DNA of 64,000 nt from Azolla caroliniana (taxonomy: Eukaryota > Polypodiophyta): NCBI GenBank assembly GCA_043228905.1, contig JBHGNT010000004.1, positions 6,262,001 to 6,326,000 on the forward strand. The letters run 5' to 3'. The position numbers and the translations under genes are program-made. The notes below the pieces were generated by a model. It saw only the letters and a list, made by a program, of their open reading frames with translations. It was not told the origin of the DNA and ran no database searches. Within the stretch, counting starts at the first letter, position 1. Each line of letters begins with the position of its first letter. Below, piece by piece: positions 54,001 to 61,814 of this stretch.

Positions 54001-55464
54001 TTCCGTATCACCCCGGAAACGGCAGCGGACGATACGGTGGCATCAGAAGATAGGTGGCTGACAAACATGCACCAGTTCCTAAGCACGGGCCTGCCACCGG
54101 AGGAAATGAACCGGGACGAGAGGAAACGACTGGCGGTGCAGAGCCGCAATTTCTGTCTGTTACGGGACACTCTCTACCACAAGGGAGCAGATGGAATATG
54201 GAGACGGGCAGTCCGTAGTGACGAGAAAGAAGTAATCTTACGGGAAGCACACTGTGGGGTTGCCGGAGGACATTACGCCGGGGAAGCGACGGCAAGAAAA
54301 GTATGGCAGAGCGGCTTGTGGTGGCCCACGACGTTAAAAGACGCCGTCAAGTACGCTAAGGAATGTGACCTATGCCAACGAATGGGCCAGCCTACGGAGC
54401 AAGCACGGATGCCACACCAACCGGTACTTCCACTAGAGCCATTCCAGAAGTGGGGGTTGGATTTTGTCGGACCGTTCAAGCCACCGGCAATGAGAACGGG
54501 TAATCGTTATGTCATCGTGGCAACGGATTATTGCACTAAATGGGTGGAGGCTAAGGCCTTGAGAGACAATACCGCGGCATCCACAGCAAAATTCCTGTAC
54601 GAAAACATTTGGTGCCGATATGGATGTCCGATTGAATTAATCAGCGACCAAGGAGGGCACTTCCTCGGCCAGGTAGTGGAAAGCTTAACAACGTTCTATG
54701 CCGTGGTTCATAAACGGAGCACACCGTACTACCCACAAGCGAACGGGTTAGCAGAGTCCACCAACAAAACGCTGCAGAACATTCTCCGCAAAATCGTCAA
54801 TGAAAACCGGACGGACTGGGATACAAAGCTCCATAGCGCGCTATGGGCGTACCGAACGGCATACAAGACAAGTATCCGGACAACGCCATTCCGGTTAGCA
54901 TTCGGCTTAGAAGCGGTCATGCCGGTGGAATTTCAGGTACCAAGCTTACGGATCCAACTACGGGAACGGCTGAATGAAAAGAAGTCGGAGGAAATGCGGC
55001 TAGCAGCACTATGCGAACTGGAGGAGCAACGGCTGGCCAGCATCCTACACATGGAACTGGAGCAACGACGACGGAAAGCGTTCGTTGACCGTCACCGGAA
55101 AGGTAACGAAAAGATGTTCGAAATCGGAAAACCGGTTCTAGTATTCCAAACAAGGATGGGCAAGATGCCGGGTAAACTCCGGTTTAGATGGACAGGCCCG
55201 TATTGGCTGACACGGGAATACAACGGGTCCTATCAGATAGGGACACTTGCCGGTGAAGTACTAGGCAAGTGGGTGAACGGATTTAGACTAAAGCCCTATA
55301 AAGGACCGATGCCAAAGAACCCGTTTATGCAGCTCACCGGCACTATACCGGGAACGGTACAGATGGAAGAAAAAGACGATGGGGAACCAATAGCAGAGGC
55401 GAAGGAAGACACGGCAACCCGTAAGGGAAACGGTAAGGGTCCGAAGAAACCTACGGATGTGTAA
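51037..55464 (+). CDS. G3 Gag remnant and Pol polyprotein
   Basis: One frame open from a TAG at 51034 to the stop after 55461; the first ATG is 51475. The Gag end is Arg-rich (DRYERSDRYREPNRRHEQYD) with a zinc knuckle CYYCRQEGHYSNQC at 51394-51435. Counting from Met 51475: protease VIDGGSGVNVIS around residue 143 (Gly where Ser or Thr is usual), reverse transcriptase about 440-640 with VCVDYRKLNAATITDAFPLP and active site VFLDDFAVYS near 562, RNase H from FHVFVDASDIAIGSALMQL, integrase HHCC (HCGVAGGHYAGEA, CDLCQRMG) and D-D-E (GLDFVGPFK, ISDQGGHFLG, ANGLAESTNK near 999-1094). A GPYW-type module (RWTGPYWLTREY) follows. No internal stops. The start of Gag is lost, so the frame has no native initiation site. 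Confidence 0.9.
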   Translation, partial: DRRDRQENDGRYGNRRDNYDRYERSDRYREPNRRHEQYDRDHSPGYRRHQEDYGRFYDPPRPDYRNKNKNNKKRNFKKGGHPRDPEHGTPRSQPAQNAPLTTGPTPATSNAESSNTRKEYCYYCRQEGHYSNQCPVKSYEKRPAVNMVVPEVTDVQQVTTRSKGMAKEWETQEAIRKQATEWVKEANERNVADAERQKANTIGSAGGSHPENETWQALQECQITLPLGRLLQLVPRFTEGLKTGMTDGIAPPAPVLFSNPEEGPTVVDTSSPVITAIVKGHELPGTVIDGGSGVNVISLHTCNALGIHEWEPCPFWLRMADTSSVRPTGLIRKLEVTIGGHTFHISAVVLQLQAQGAYPLLLGRPWLKTAHIKQNWRKNMITFRRGKAKVRVPTQPRTSNGKECTPLYAECVNMLEGLADGEEAQYLEEHPKIVPLFEIDVAEAVAPYLPQRDETEAEPDKDAIRELRQAQEALEREMAVSQRVKASQLDEVNLGSKDESKPVHIAKEMKPEDKAAMIKLLTEFRDVFAWSYEDMRGLDPQLYQHQIHLGKDAKPVAQRRYRMNPNYAAKVKEEIDKLLRVGFIRPVKKATWLSPIVVVPKKNGKIRVCVDYRKLNAATITDAFPLPFTDGVLDAVAGHEVYSFLDGFSGYNQIRMHPDDQEKTAFVTEWGVFVAEVMMFGLKTAPATFQRIIMEIFGEYIPAFMQVFLDDFAVYSRGKDHLQHLRLCLEKFRLYRLSLNPAKCIFGVSSGILLGHIVSKEGIAVDPDKVNAILGAPAPKTAKALSRFLGQIRWHSRMLRHLADLATPLHTAVHRTPFQWTDTEDKAYNALKVLLSQAPVVQPPDWSNEFHVFVDASDIAIGSALMQLTEPKWYRPVYYASRKLSQAEKNYSTTEREALGMIYSVTKFRHYLLGRKFSFHVDHSALLYLVSKASLTGKLARWTLLLQEFEFEIFHRPGIQHAVADYLSRLESGESGAGVADEFPDAELFRITPETAADDTVASEDRWLTNMHQFLSTGLPPEEMNRDERKRLAVQSRNFCLLRDTLYHKGADGIWRRAVRSDEKEVILREAHCGVAGGHYAGEATARKVWQSGLWWPTTLKDAVKYAKECDLCQRMGQPTEQARMPHQPVLPLEPFQKWGLDFVGPFKPPAMRTGNRYVIVATDYCTKWVEAKALRDNTAASTAKFLYENIWCRYGCPIELISDQGGHFLGQVVESLTTFYAVVHKRSTPYYPQANGLAESTNKTLQNILRKIVNENRTDWDTKLHSALWAYRTAYKTSIRTTPFRLAFGLEAVMPVEFQVPSLRIQLRERLNEKKSEEMRLAALCELEEQRLASILHMELEQRRRKAFVDRHRKGNEKMFEIGKPVLVFQTRMGKMPGKLRFRWTGPYWLTREYNGSYQIGTLAGEVLGKWVNGFRLKPYKGPMPKNPFMQLTGTIPGTVQMEEKDDGEPIAEAKEDTATRKGNGKGPKKPTDV

Positions 55465-55479
55465 GACCACATACCGTCA

Positions 55480-55484
<5 letters not shown>

Positions 55485-55518
<34 letters not shown>
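55485..55518 (+). repeat. Poly(A) tract inside G3
   Basis: Thirty-four A in a row, 20 bp after the pol stop and 330 bp before the ORF3 start. Internal homopolymers of this length are unusual between genes of an LTR element. Confidence 0.95.
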
Positions 55519-55521
<3 letters not shown>

Positions 55522-55847
55522 CATTAAAAATCGAGGTATGAACGGGTGTGAAAGCAAGGAGCGAAAAGGTACGTAGTGGGCATTTAAGAGCCGCCACGTT
55601 ACTTAATACTAAATCGGTACACGACGTGCGCATGCTCGAAAAAGGCGCCAAGACGCATAGAGAAAAAGAAGAGCGCATGGAGACCTTCTTTTTTCGCGAG
55701 CCAAGAAGCACAGAAGCACCAAGGCAGTGGAAGCTTAGCAGACGCGAACCTGCACTCAGAGAACCCCCGCGTTCAGAACGCTCTCTCTCTCGCTCTCACT
55801 CTCATCACCACTCTACCTCGCCATCTTTCCTCGACCTCGAAGCAGAC

Positions 55848-58547
55848 ATGGAACCACAAACGCTGTCGGAAGCGGCCAGGAAATGGTTCAGGCAACACGG
55901 ACTGGAGGGGTTCTTGGCCATCATGGAGGCACCACCGCACAGAGAAGCCGACCGGGTCATCAAGGAGCTCGACACAGAAGTCATCACCGAGGAAGCGATC
56001 CGTGCGCTGACAGGCCTTCCGGAGGGAGGTATCTTTCAGATTGATAACCCATCCTCGGAGCAACTCATCTGATATTTCGGTGAGTACTCTGTTGCCGGCA
56101 AAGGCTATCGAACGCAGGGCGGCGAAGATCCGCTATTCAGGGAGATAGCTCGAGTGCTCCATGAGTACGGCCACGTGTACCCCCGACCCCCTGTCATGCC
56201 AAAAAATCGGGCAGGGATGATCATAGCCACCTATGAAGGGACCAAGGTGGATTGGCCGGTGTTGATTGCAGACGGTTTGTGCGTGGCAATCGACATGGTA
56301 CGAGGAAAGGACGGCAAGGAGGGCCGGAAGCTGTGGCATGCTGTAGCTCAGTGGATAACATTGCTCGTGCCGCCGGTCGAGACCGTTCAGCCAAAGAAGC
56401 GGCCAAGAGTATCGGAAGGAAGCACCTCGAAGCCGGCATCCAAACGACAGCAGCTGCTGGCGTCGAAGGCGACGAAAGGGAAGAAACGGGTCCTAGAACC
56501 GGAGGAGGTGTCACCGGTCCGACCCGTCAAGATAACCATGCGGAGACCGGGACAGAAGGAACCGGAACCCTTGACGGCACAGAAACATGCCGTTACACAG
56601 GAAGAGGAAACGGAGGAGCCAGAAGAGCACCTCCAACGACGGTCAAGAAGTAGGACCGCCGAGACAGGAGGGGAGCGGTCGTACCCGCGAGAGGCAGAAA
56701 CGCCCCCAACTCAACCTGAGCAAACCACAAGGGAGGAACCGGAACCGGTGCGTAGGGAACCGGTTTTGTCGACTTCTATAGAAGAAGTCATTCCAACGGC
56801 TCCGGAGACGGCGAGAACCGGAACTCAACATCCGGCGAGCCCAACCAGCACACACGGCGGCCAAGGAGTAGAACTAGAACGGCATATGCAGGCACTCAGG
56901 CCAGACAATTCCACAGTGAATGAGCCGACCCAACCAATACAGCAGCAAGGCACCAGTAGCATGTGGCTACGGTGGGTAGGCGAGCAAATCGCCGGAGCGG
57001 TCGAGTATATAGAGGCGGAAGAGAGAGCGCACCAGGAACGGTTGCTCGTCACAACCGTAGATCTAGAGACGGCCCGGTCCAGAATCCGGAGCCTTGAACA
57101 AGACTTGGACAGGGTCACAAGGGAAATGGCTCAATTGGCTTTGACAACACAAGTCCAAGCACCGGTGACTCCGGGCAATGTACAGAATAAAGTGGCAGAT
57201 CAACCTGTACATAGCAATCAGACCCCGGCAACGGAAACCGTTCCGGAGAGAAATGCGGCACAAGCCCAAGAGCTTGCGGATTTAAAGGATGAGCTAGCTG
57301 CCCAAGAAGCGCTGAGGAGCCGCGAAAGAGAATTGAAGACGACAGCGGAGGCAGAACTCAAAAAGACTGCTGAGAATCTACGCCGGGCCGAGGAGAGCTT
57401 ACGGAAAGGCCACCAAGCGTACGACCGGCTCAAGGAGGAAAAGGAGAAAATGCTGCAAGAGAAGGACAGGCTCCGGAGGAACGCCGAAACAGAAGTAGAG
57501 CGCCTGAAAGAGGAACTCCTACAGGTAAAGGACCGGGAAGACCGGAACCATCGCCAGATCAACGGCAAGCTCAAACAAAAAACAGAGGAATTTGAGAACT
57601 TGCACCGGGAGTATAAACGGTTGCAAACGGAGCACAAGGAACGGACGGATGAGCTCCGGCAAGCAGTTGATCGGACCGCAACCGCATTCGCCAAGGAACA
57701 AGCGGAAACCAGAAGACGGTTGGAAGAGGCGGAGAAGGTTCGGACAGAGCTCCTCAGGCAACAGCAGGCGGAAAAAGAAAGAGCGGCGGAGGTACTGCAG
57801 AGGCTGCAAACGACATATCAAGGGCAGCTGACGCGCTACAGAGAGCAGGCGGAGGATACGACAAATCTCATCAAGCAGTTGAAGGAGGAGCGACAAGTGG
57901 TGGAAAGCAGAGCGCAAATGGGAGCAAGTCGCATCCAGGATATAATGCGGGCCTGGTTGAACCAGACCAAGAGCTTGATTGACAACGGTTCCGTCAAATG
58001 GTGGACCAAGTGGGCCACGAACGCGGCGGAACTCCAATTGCTCCGGGCCGACGTAGAGAACCGGCGGAAGGAGGGAGATGATTGCTATATGCTGACTTCC
58101 GAAGACTTCACCGGCATAAGAGATGAGCTTGCCGAAGACTTTCAAGCCTTGGCAGATGACCAACTAGGGCAGGTCCGACAACTTGTAACTCAGCTGGACG
58201 ACGACAGGCTGGAGGCGCAGATCCAGTTTGAAAGCTACGAGAGGTCCCGGATCCGGGGAGAGAAAGAACGAGAACCGGTTACGGTCAACCTCAGTGATGA
58301 GGAACCGTTACTGGAAGGAGACCGGACCGGAAGCAGTCAAACGGAGATGCCGGAGTCAGAGAGACAAACAGAGCAGCCGGAGTCAGCGAAACAAACGGAG
58401 CAGCAGCAGCAAGCAGAGCAGCCGGAGCAGCCTCAGTCCCAACCGCAACCACAGCAGCAGCAGCAAGCACAGCCGCAACAACCACAACCGGAAGAACAAG
58501 TGGAAATTCTTGAACAAAGTATTTTGGACAATTTGGGGGAACAATGA
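55848..58547 (+). CDS. G3 ORF3: coiled-coil protein of unknown function, one in-frame TGA
   Basis: ATG 55848 opens MEPQTLSEAARKWFRQHGLE; a TGA at 56070-56072 is the only stop before 58547 (about 900 codons). The N-terminal part (about residues 1-190) looks globular and contains ITEEAIRALTGLPEGGIFQI, which recalls the N-terminal domains of plant transposon-linked ORFs; that link is weak. Next are a basic stretch (QPKKRPRVSEGS, possible nuclear signal), an acidic linker, then WLRWVGEQIAGAVEYIEAEE and a long heptad-rich coiled coil from about 57000 to 57950. The C-terminus is Gln-rich and ends LEQSILDNLGEQ. G4 encodes the same protein with the same end (LEQSILDILDN). It follows pol on the same strand. 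Its job is unknown; a structural or RNA/chromatin-binding role is only a guess. Confidence 0.75.
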
Positions 58548-58599
58548 AGGGGCCGAGAAGGGTTCGACGTACAAGGTACTGTCCCACGGGCGTGCCATG

Positions 58600-59020
58600 T
58601 GTTACCGGTCGGCAAGGAGTCCAAAATACGGAGTGAAGGAATTAATTAAATATAGTTGTAAATGAGCATAGTGTGGACGGACGGACTGGAAACGGTATGC
58701 CGTTCCAGATCCGGACGGATCCCGAATAGGTGCGAGAGGCACCATTTTGTACTACGGGCCGGAAACCTATTTAAAGGCCCGGACCCCATTGTAATCACAA
58801 CGGATAATTAATAGAGCTTATGATGTTTATACTTACTGTCTTGATTTCCGTTCTGTAATTACTGTTATATCTTACGCGTGTAATTAACCCAAAGCATTCT
58901 AATCGTGTAACCTACGTAAGTCGGTGTAATCGTTGAATATTAATCCTATGCCGTAATCACCCTTTGGTGAAGTGTCTCCGTGACACCTTGTGTTAGACCT
59001 TGTCCGGTCAGAGAATAACA
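58600..59020 (+). repeat. G3 3' LTR
   Basis: TGTTACCGGTCGGC to CAGAGAATAACA. Differs from the 5' LTR at a handful of sites (for example CACCATTTTG against CACCGTTTTG, and one inserted A near 58833). Confidence 0.9.
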
Positions 59021-59025
59021 CTTTG
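59021..59025. repeat. G3 target site duplication, right copy
   Basis: CTTTG, partner of 50490-50494. Confidence 0.9.
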
Positions 59026-60250
59026 TGTCGAAGGGCCGTGTCCCTGTGGATCTACGCTCGCACATAGTGGGTTCCCTTCTCCTTTCTCTCTTGCTCTTCG
59101 GTACAAGACCCCCGAGGTCCTGCCTCATTCCACGCATCCGCGAGGAGTACCTCGACACCGTTAGATGAAGAGACGTTCTCTCTTCCTCTTTCTCTCTTGT
59201 TTTAGGGTTTCTTCTTCTTCTCCTCCTCGGCTTCTTCTTCGTCGTTTTGTGTGTCGAGCCTTGTCATCTAGTGTTTCTGTTTTTTGCCATGTTCTCTGTG
59301 CAAGGCCCCGCTCGGCGCGACAAGCCCGAGAGCTCCCCGACCGACGGCTTGGCAGTAGACAACAGTGGTATCCTATGCTACCTAGGTCCGGCTCGAAGTC
59401 GGTGTTGAATCTCGTTGTCTTGTAAATACATATACATTTGGTTGTGCATATTCGTGTCTCTATTGGTGTGCATGTGTGTGTCTTAGTGTTTCTTTCCAGG
59501 TTATGTACATGAGGGTGCAAGTTGGGTCAGTGTTGTGTGCGTGCGTGCGAGAGTCGATGTTGCGTGCCTGCTCTCTCTCTCTCTCTCTCCCTTCGGTTGT
59601 TTCCGGTGTGCTTCTAGGATCCCCCAGAAATGGTGAAGCCCGACTCCCTACGCTCCGTCACTCCCTAGTCCAAGACCCCCGTGGTCCCGCCTTTCTCCAC
59701 GCACGCGCGTAACAACGTGACAACGCCCTCCTCAACTTTGATTTTTTCTTCATGTCTCTCACCCTGAGTTTCAAAATCATGATTTGTAAATTCTATATCA
59801 TAGCTAGCTTTGTTAGCTTCAATTCTCATGTTTGAACACATATATCCGATATCATACGAGTTAGGTATGACCATTTTGATTTACTCACACACTCTTGTCT
59901 ACCTTGTGGCAAAACTCTACTTTTTTCTTCATATCTCTTGCCTTGAGTTCCAAAATCATGATTTTTCAATTTCATATCATAGCTAGCTTCGTGAGCTTCG
60001 ATTTGCATGTTTGAACACAAAAATCCGATATCACACGAGCCAGGTATGAACACTTTCATTTACCTACACACTCTTGTCTACACCGTCCTCAACCTGGCTT
60101 TTCTCTTCATGTCTATTGTCCTGAGTTTCAAAATCACGATTTATCAACTCCATATTATAGCTAGCTTTGTTAGCTTCGATCCTCATGTTTGTACACAAAT
60201 ATCCGATATCACACGAGCTAGGTATGACCATTTTCAATTACTCAAGCGCC

Positions 60251-61356
60251 GAGTGGAACGCGTTCTGAGAGTTCGAGCGGCGGCTTGCTCGGCTACCGGA
60301 GCGGGAACAAGGTTTGGTGGGGGCGGACAAAGTCCTGTTGTTCGTTAAGTCGATCGACCGAGCGGAATGGGAGGCCATCGAGATTGAGCTCGAAGACGAG
60401 GACAGAGCGAATGGCCTTACGGAGGACTGGTCGAAGGTCGGAAGGGTATGCCAACAGCTAGATGACGAGCGAGCCGAGAAGGCTAAGAGGAAGGTGCGTG
60501 ACGATGTGCCATCACAGCGGGAAGAAGCGGAACGACAAAGAGAGTCGGCAAGGCTTGACTTCGGGGCCAAGATTGTGGAGGCGTACGCAGCTCTCGAGGC
60601 AATGCTCGAGGAAGAGGAAAGATTGAGGCTGCAGGTCAACGCCGAGGAGATGAACTTGCCCCACGAGAAGGCAGAAGATTGGTACAAGGGTACCACGGGA
60701 GAGGGTGTGAAACAAAACGCCCTCTCGGCTTGCGAATATAGAATGGCCGAGGACAAGGCCGAGATACTGATCGCAGAATCGGAACGTTGTGACCGGTGGT
60801 TTTGGGCATGACAACCCGAGGCTCCAGACATTGGAGAAGCAAGCCCATGCGGGGCTTGCGCGATCGGTGGGGAGTCGACCACCGACTACGAAGAGCCGGT
60901 GGCTACGGCCAAGGGCATAAATAGAATGGGCGATTCTACGCGTCTTCCCAAACTTGCTTTAGAGACGATGGCAGTTGGGTCTGAGTGCCCACGTGAGTCC
61001 CAAGAGGAGGAAGGCGGAGGCGTGAGGTGGCTTCAGACAAGGGCGTAAATAGGACGGGTGATTCTACGCGTCTTCCTACACCTGCTCTCAAGACGATGGA
61101 AGTCGGGCCCGAGTGCCCACGTGAGTCCCAAGAGGAGGAAGGCGGCAGTGTGAGACCGAGAATCACCAGCGAGACGATACGGAGAAGGAACGGACAAGAG
61201 CCCTCGGAACCGATTTCGGAGAACTCGGCATTCAAGCCCTTATGCCCACGTGACACCGAGGAGAAGGATGACAGTATCGAGGAGTCCTGGCACGATGCCA
61301 ATGAAGATGGATGGGAGATGGCCCGCGAGAAGGTCGACGAAGAGACCAAGAAATGA
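60251..61356 (+). pseudogene. X6 gag, second half
   Basis: After the tandem array the Gag domain resumes: SEREQ-like REQGLVGADKVLLFVKSIDR near 60305, then LTEDWSKVGRVCQQLDDERA, open from 60314 to 60811 and ending in TGA. A charged region (EEAERQRESARLDFGAKIVE) follows, then two or three repeats built on RLPTPALKTMEVGPECPRES (near 60945-61180), in shifting frames. These match the C-terminal repeats of X1 and X3. The gene ends near 61356. Confidence 0.75.
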
Positions 61357-61600
61357 CCCTACCAGGGACCCAACGGCTCAGTCAGAGTGGCAACGACTGG
61401 CGTGGCGGGCCAAACCCGAGACAACAAGCTAGTGGGGGCGACGGCAAGCTGAAGGCTCCAAACCGGCCGTAGCAGCGCAAGATGGAAGTGGCCAAGTGTG
61501 CTACGCGTGTTCCCCGGACGTGGAGGACACCGGTATGCGGAGAAGCGGCGATGCACGATCTGGCCGGGTGAGGGCCGACGGCGTGTGCATAGGAAGTAAT
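61357..61600. other. X6 3' non-coding stretch before G4
   Basis: GC-rich sequence without a clear frame. No LTR start is visible before G4 begins at 61601. Confidence 0.4.
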
Positions 61601-61814
61601 TGTTATTGCTAGGGACGGACAACAGCCTAACACAGGGTATCCACTTAAGACACGTCACCAAAGGGTGGTATGGCAGAATGACTTACGACACAATGCTTAA
61701 TTAGACCTTAATCGATTACTTAGCCATCCGTAATTAACACGCGTAAGATATAACAATGAATACAGAACGGTAATCAACACTGGAAGATTAAGACAATAAG
61801 CTTTATTAATTATC
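61601..61814 (-). repeat. G4 3' LTR, 5' half missing
   Basis: It matches the second half of the G3 LTR (TTAATARAGCTTAT, then CTTACGCGTGTTAATTA, CACCCTTTGGTGA and CCTGTGTTAG). ORF3 runs straight into it at the shared string GGATAATTAATA, so roughly 220 bp are lost at a short homology. Confidence 0.7.

Larger units (their letters stand above)
50495..59020 (+). mobile_element. G3: gypsy element with an extra coiled-coil ORF, inserted in X8
   Basis: LTRs 50495-50914 and 58600-59020 (about 420 bp, four or five differences seen) with a perfect 5-bp duplication CTTTG. Order inside: remnant of gag, pol in one frame, a poly(A) tract, then ORF3. The polyprotein and the lack of a chromodomain suggest the Tat/Athila side of Ty3/gypsy; this is an inference from motifs. 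The start of gag has been replaced (see findings), so the element is non-autonomous. Confidence 0.95.
49991..59157 (+). mobile_element. X8: solo LTR of the X family inside X9, carrying G3
   Basis: One LTR in two parts (49991-50494 and 59026-59157), about 635 bp, TGTCGTGAAGAAAACCG to GAGTACCTCGACA. CCGT on both sides (49987-49990 and 59158-59161). TATA box CTATAAAAGGAGGG near 50161. It closely resembles X5 and X2 in its first 150 bp. Confidence 0.9.
49776..59722 (+). mobile_element. X9: solo LTR of the X family, 5' end clipped, carrying X8
   Basis: It is a copy of the X6-type LTR in two parts, 49776-49990 and 59162-59722. Shared landmarks are the GTGCACC pair, CCCATGTAAATCGGGATTTA, the TATA box CTATAAAAGGAAGGG (near 49926), GTATACCGTTAGAT (split by X8), GCAAGGCCCCGCTCGGC and the end block CAAGACCCCCGTGGTCCC, ending CAACGTGACA. 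About 30 bp of the 5' tip are missing. ACGC follows the end (59723-59726). Confidence 0.75.
49401..60250 (+). repeat. Tandem repeat of about 180 bp inside the X6 gag, split by X9
   Basis: Units start near 49401, 49561, 49740, 59853, 60034 and 60212; each opens with CACGAGCCAGGTATGA and includes CTTTTTTCTTCATGTCTCT, TTTCAAAATCATGATT, TAGCTAGCTTCGTTAGCTTC and TTGAACACAAAAATCCGATA. X9 lies inside the third unit (49776-59722). The gag reading frame runs into the first unit (ARYDHFQLLKR) and leaves the last partial unit at the same words, so the array expanded from a short duplicated gag segment plus inserted sequence. Confidence 0.85.
47404..61600 (+). mobile_element. X6: gag-only X element inserted in C3, carrying X7 and X9
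   Basis: The 5' LTR begins at 47404, and the primer site and a decayed gag follow; the gag continues after X9 to about 61356. CCGT precedes the LTR (47400-47403). The 3' LTR is not in the window; G4 starts at 61601, so X6 is either cut there by G4 or truncated. The C3 target is the Gly-Val codons before MKFSKGSL. Confidence 0.8.

Noticed and set aside
57218-58163. Long minus-strand frames opposite G3 ORF3
   Set aside because: Complement of a Glu/Lys/Gln-rich coiled coil gives Ser/Leu/Phe-rich frames; the plus-strand protein is conserved in G4.
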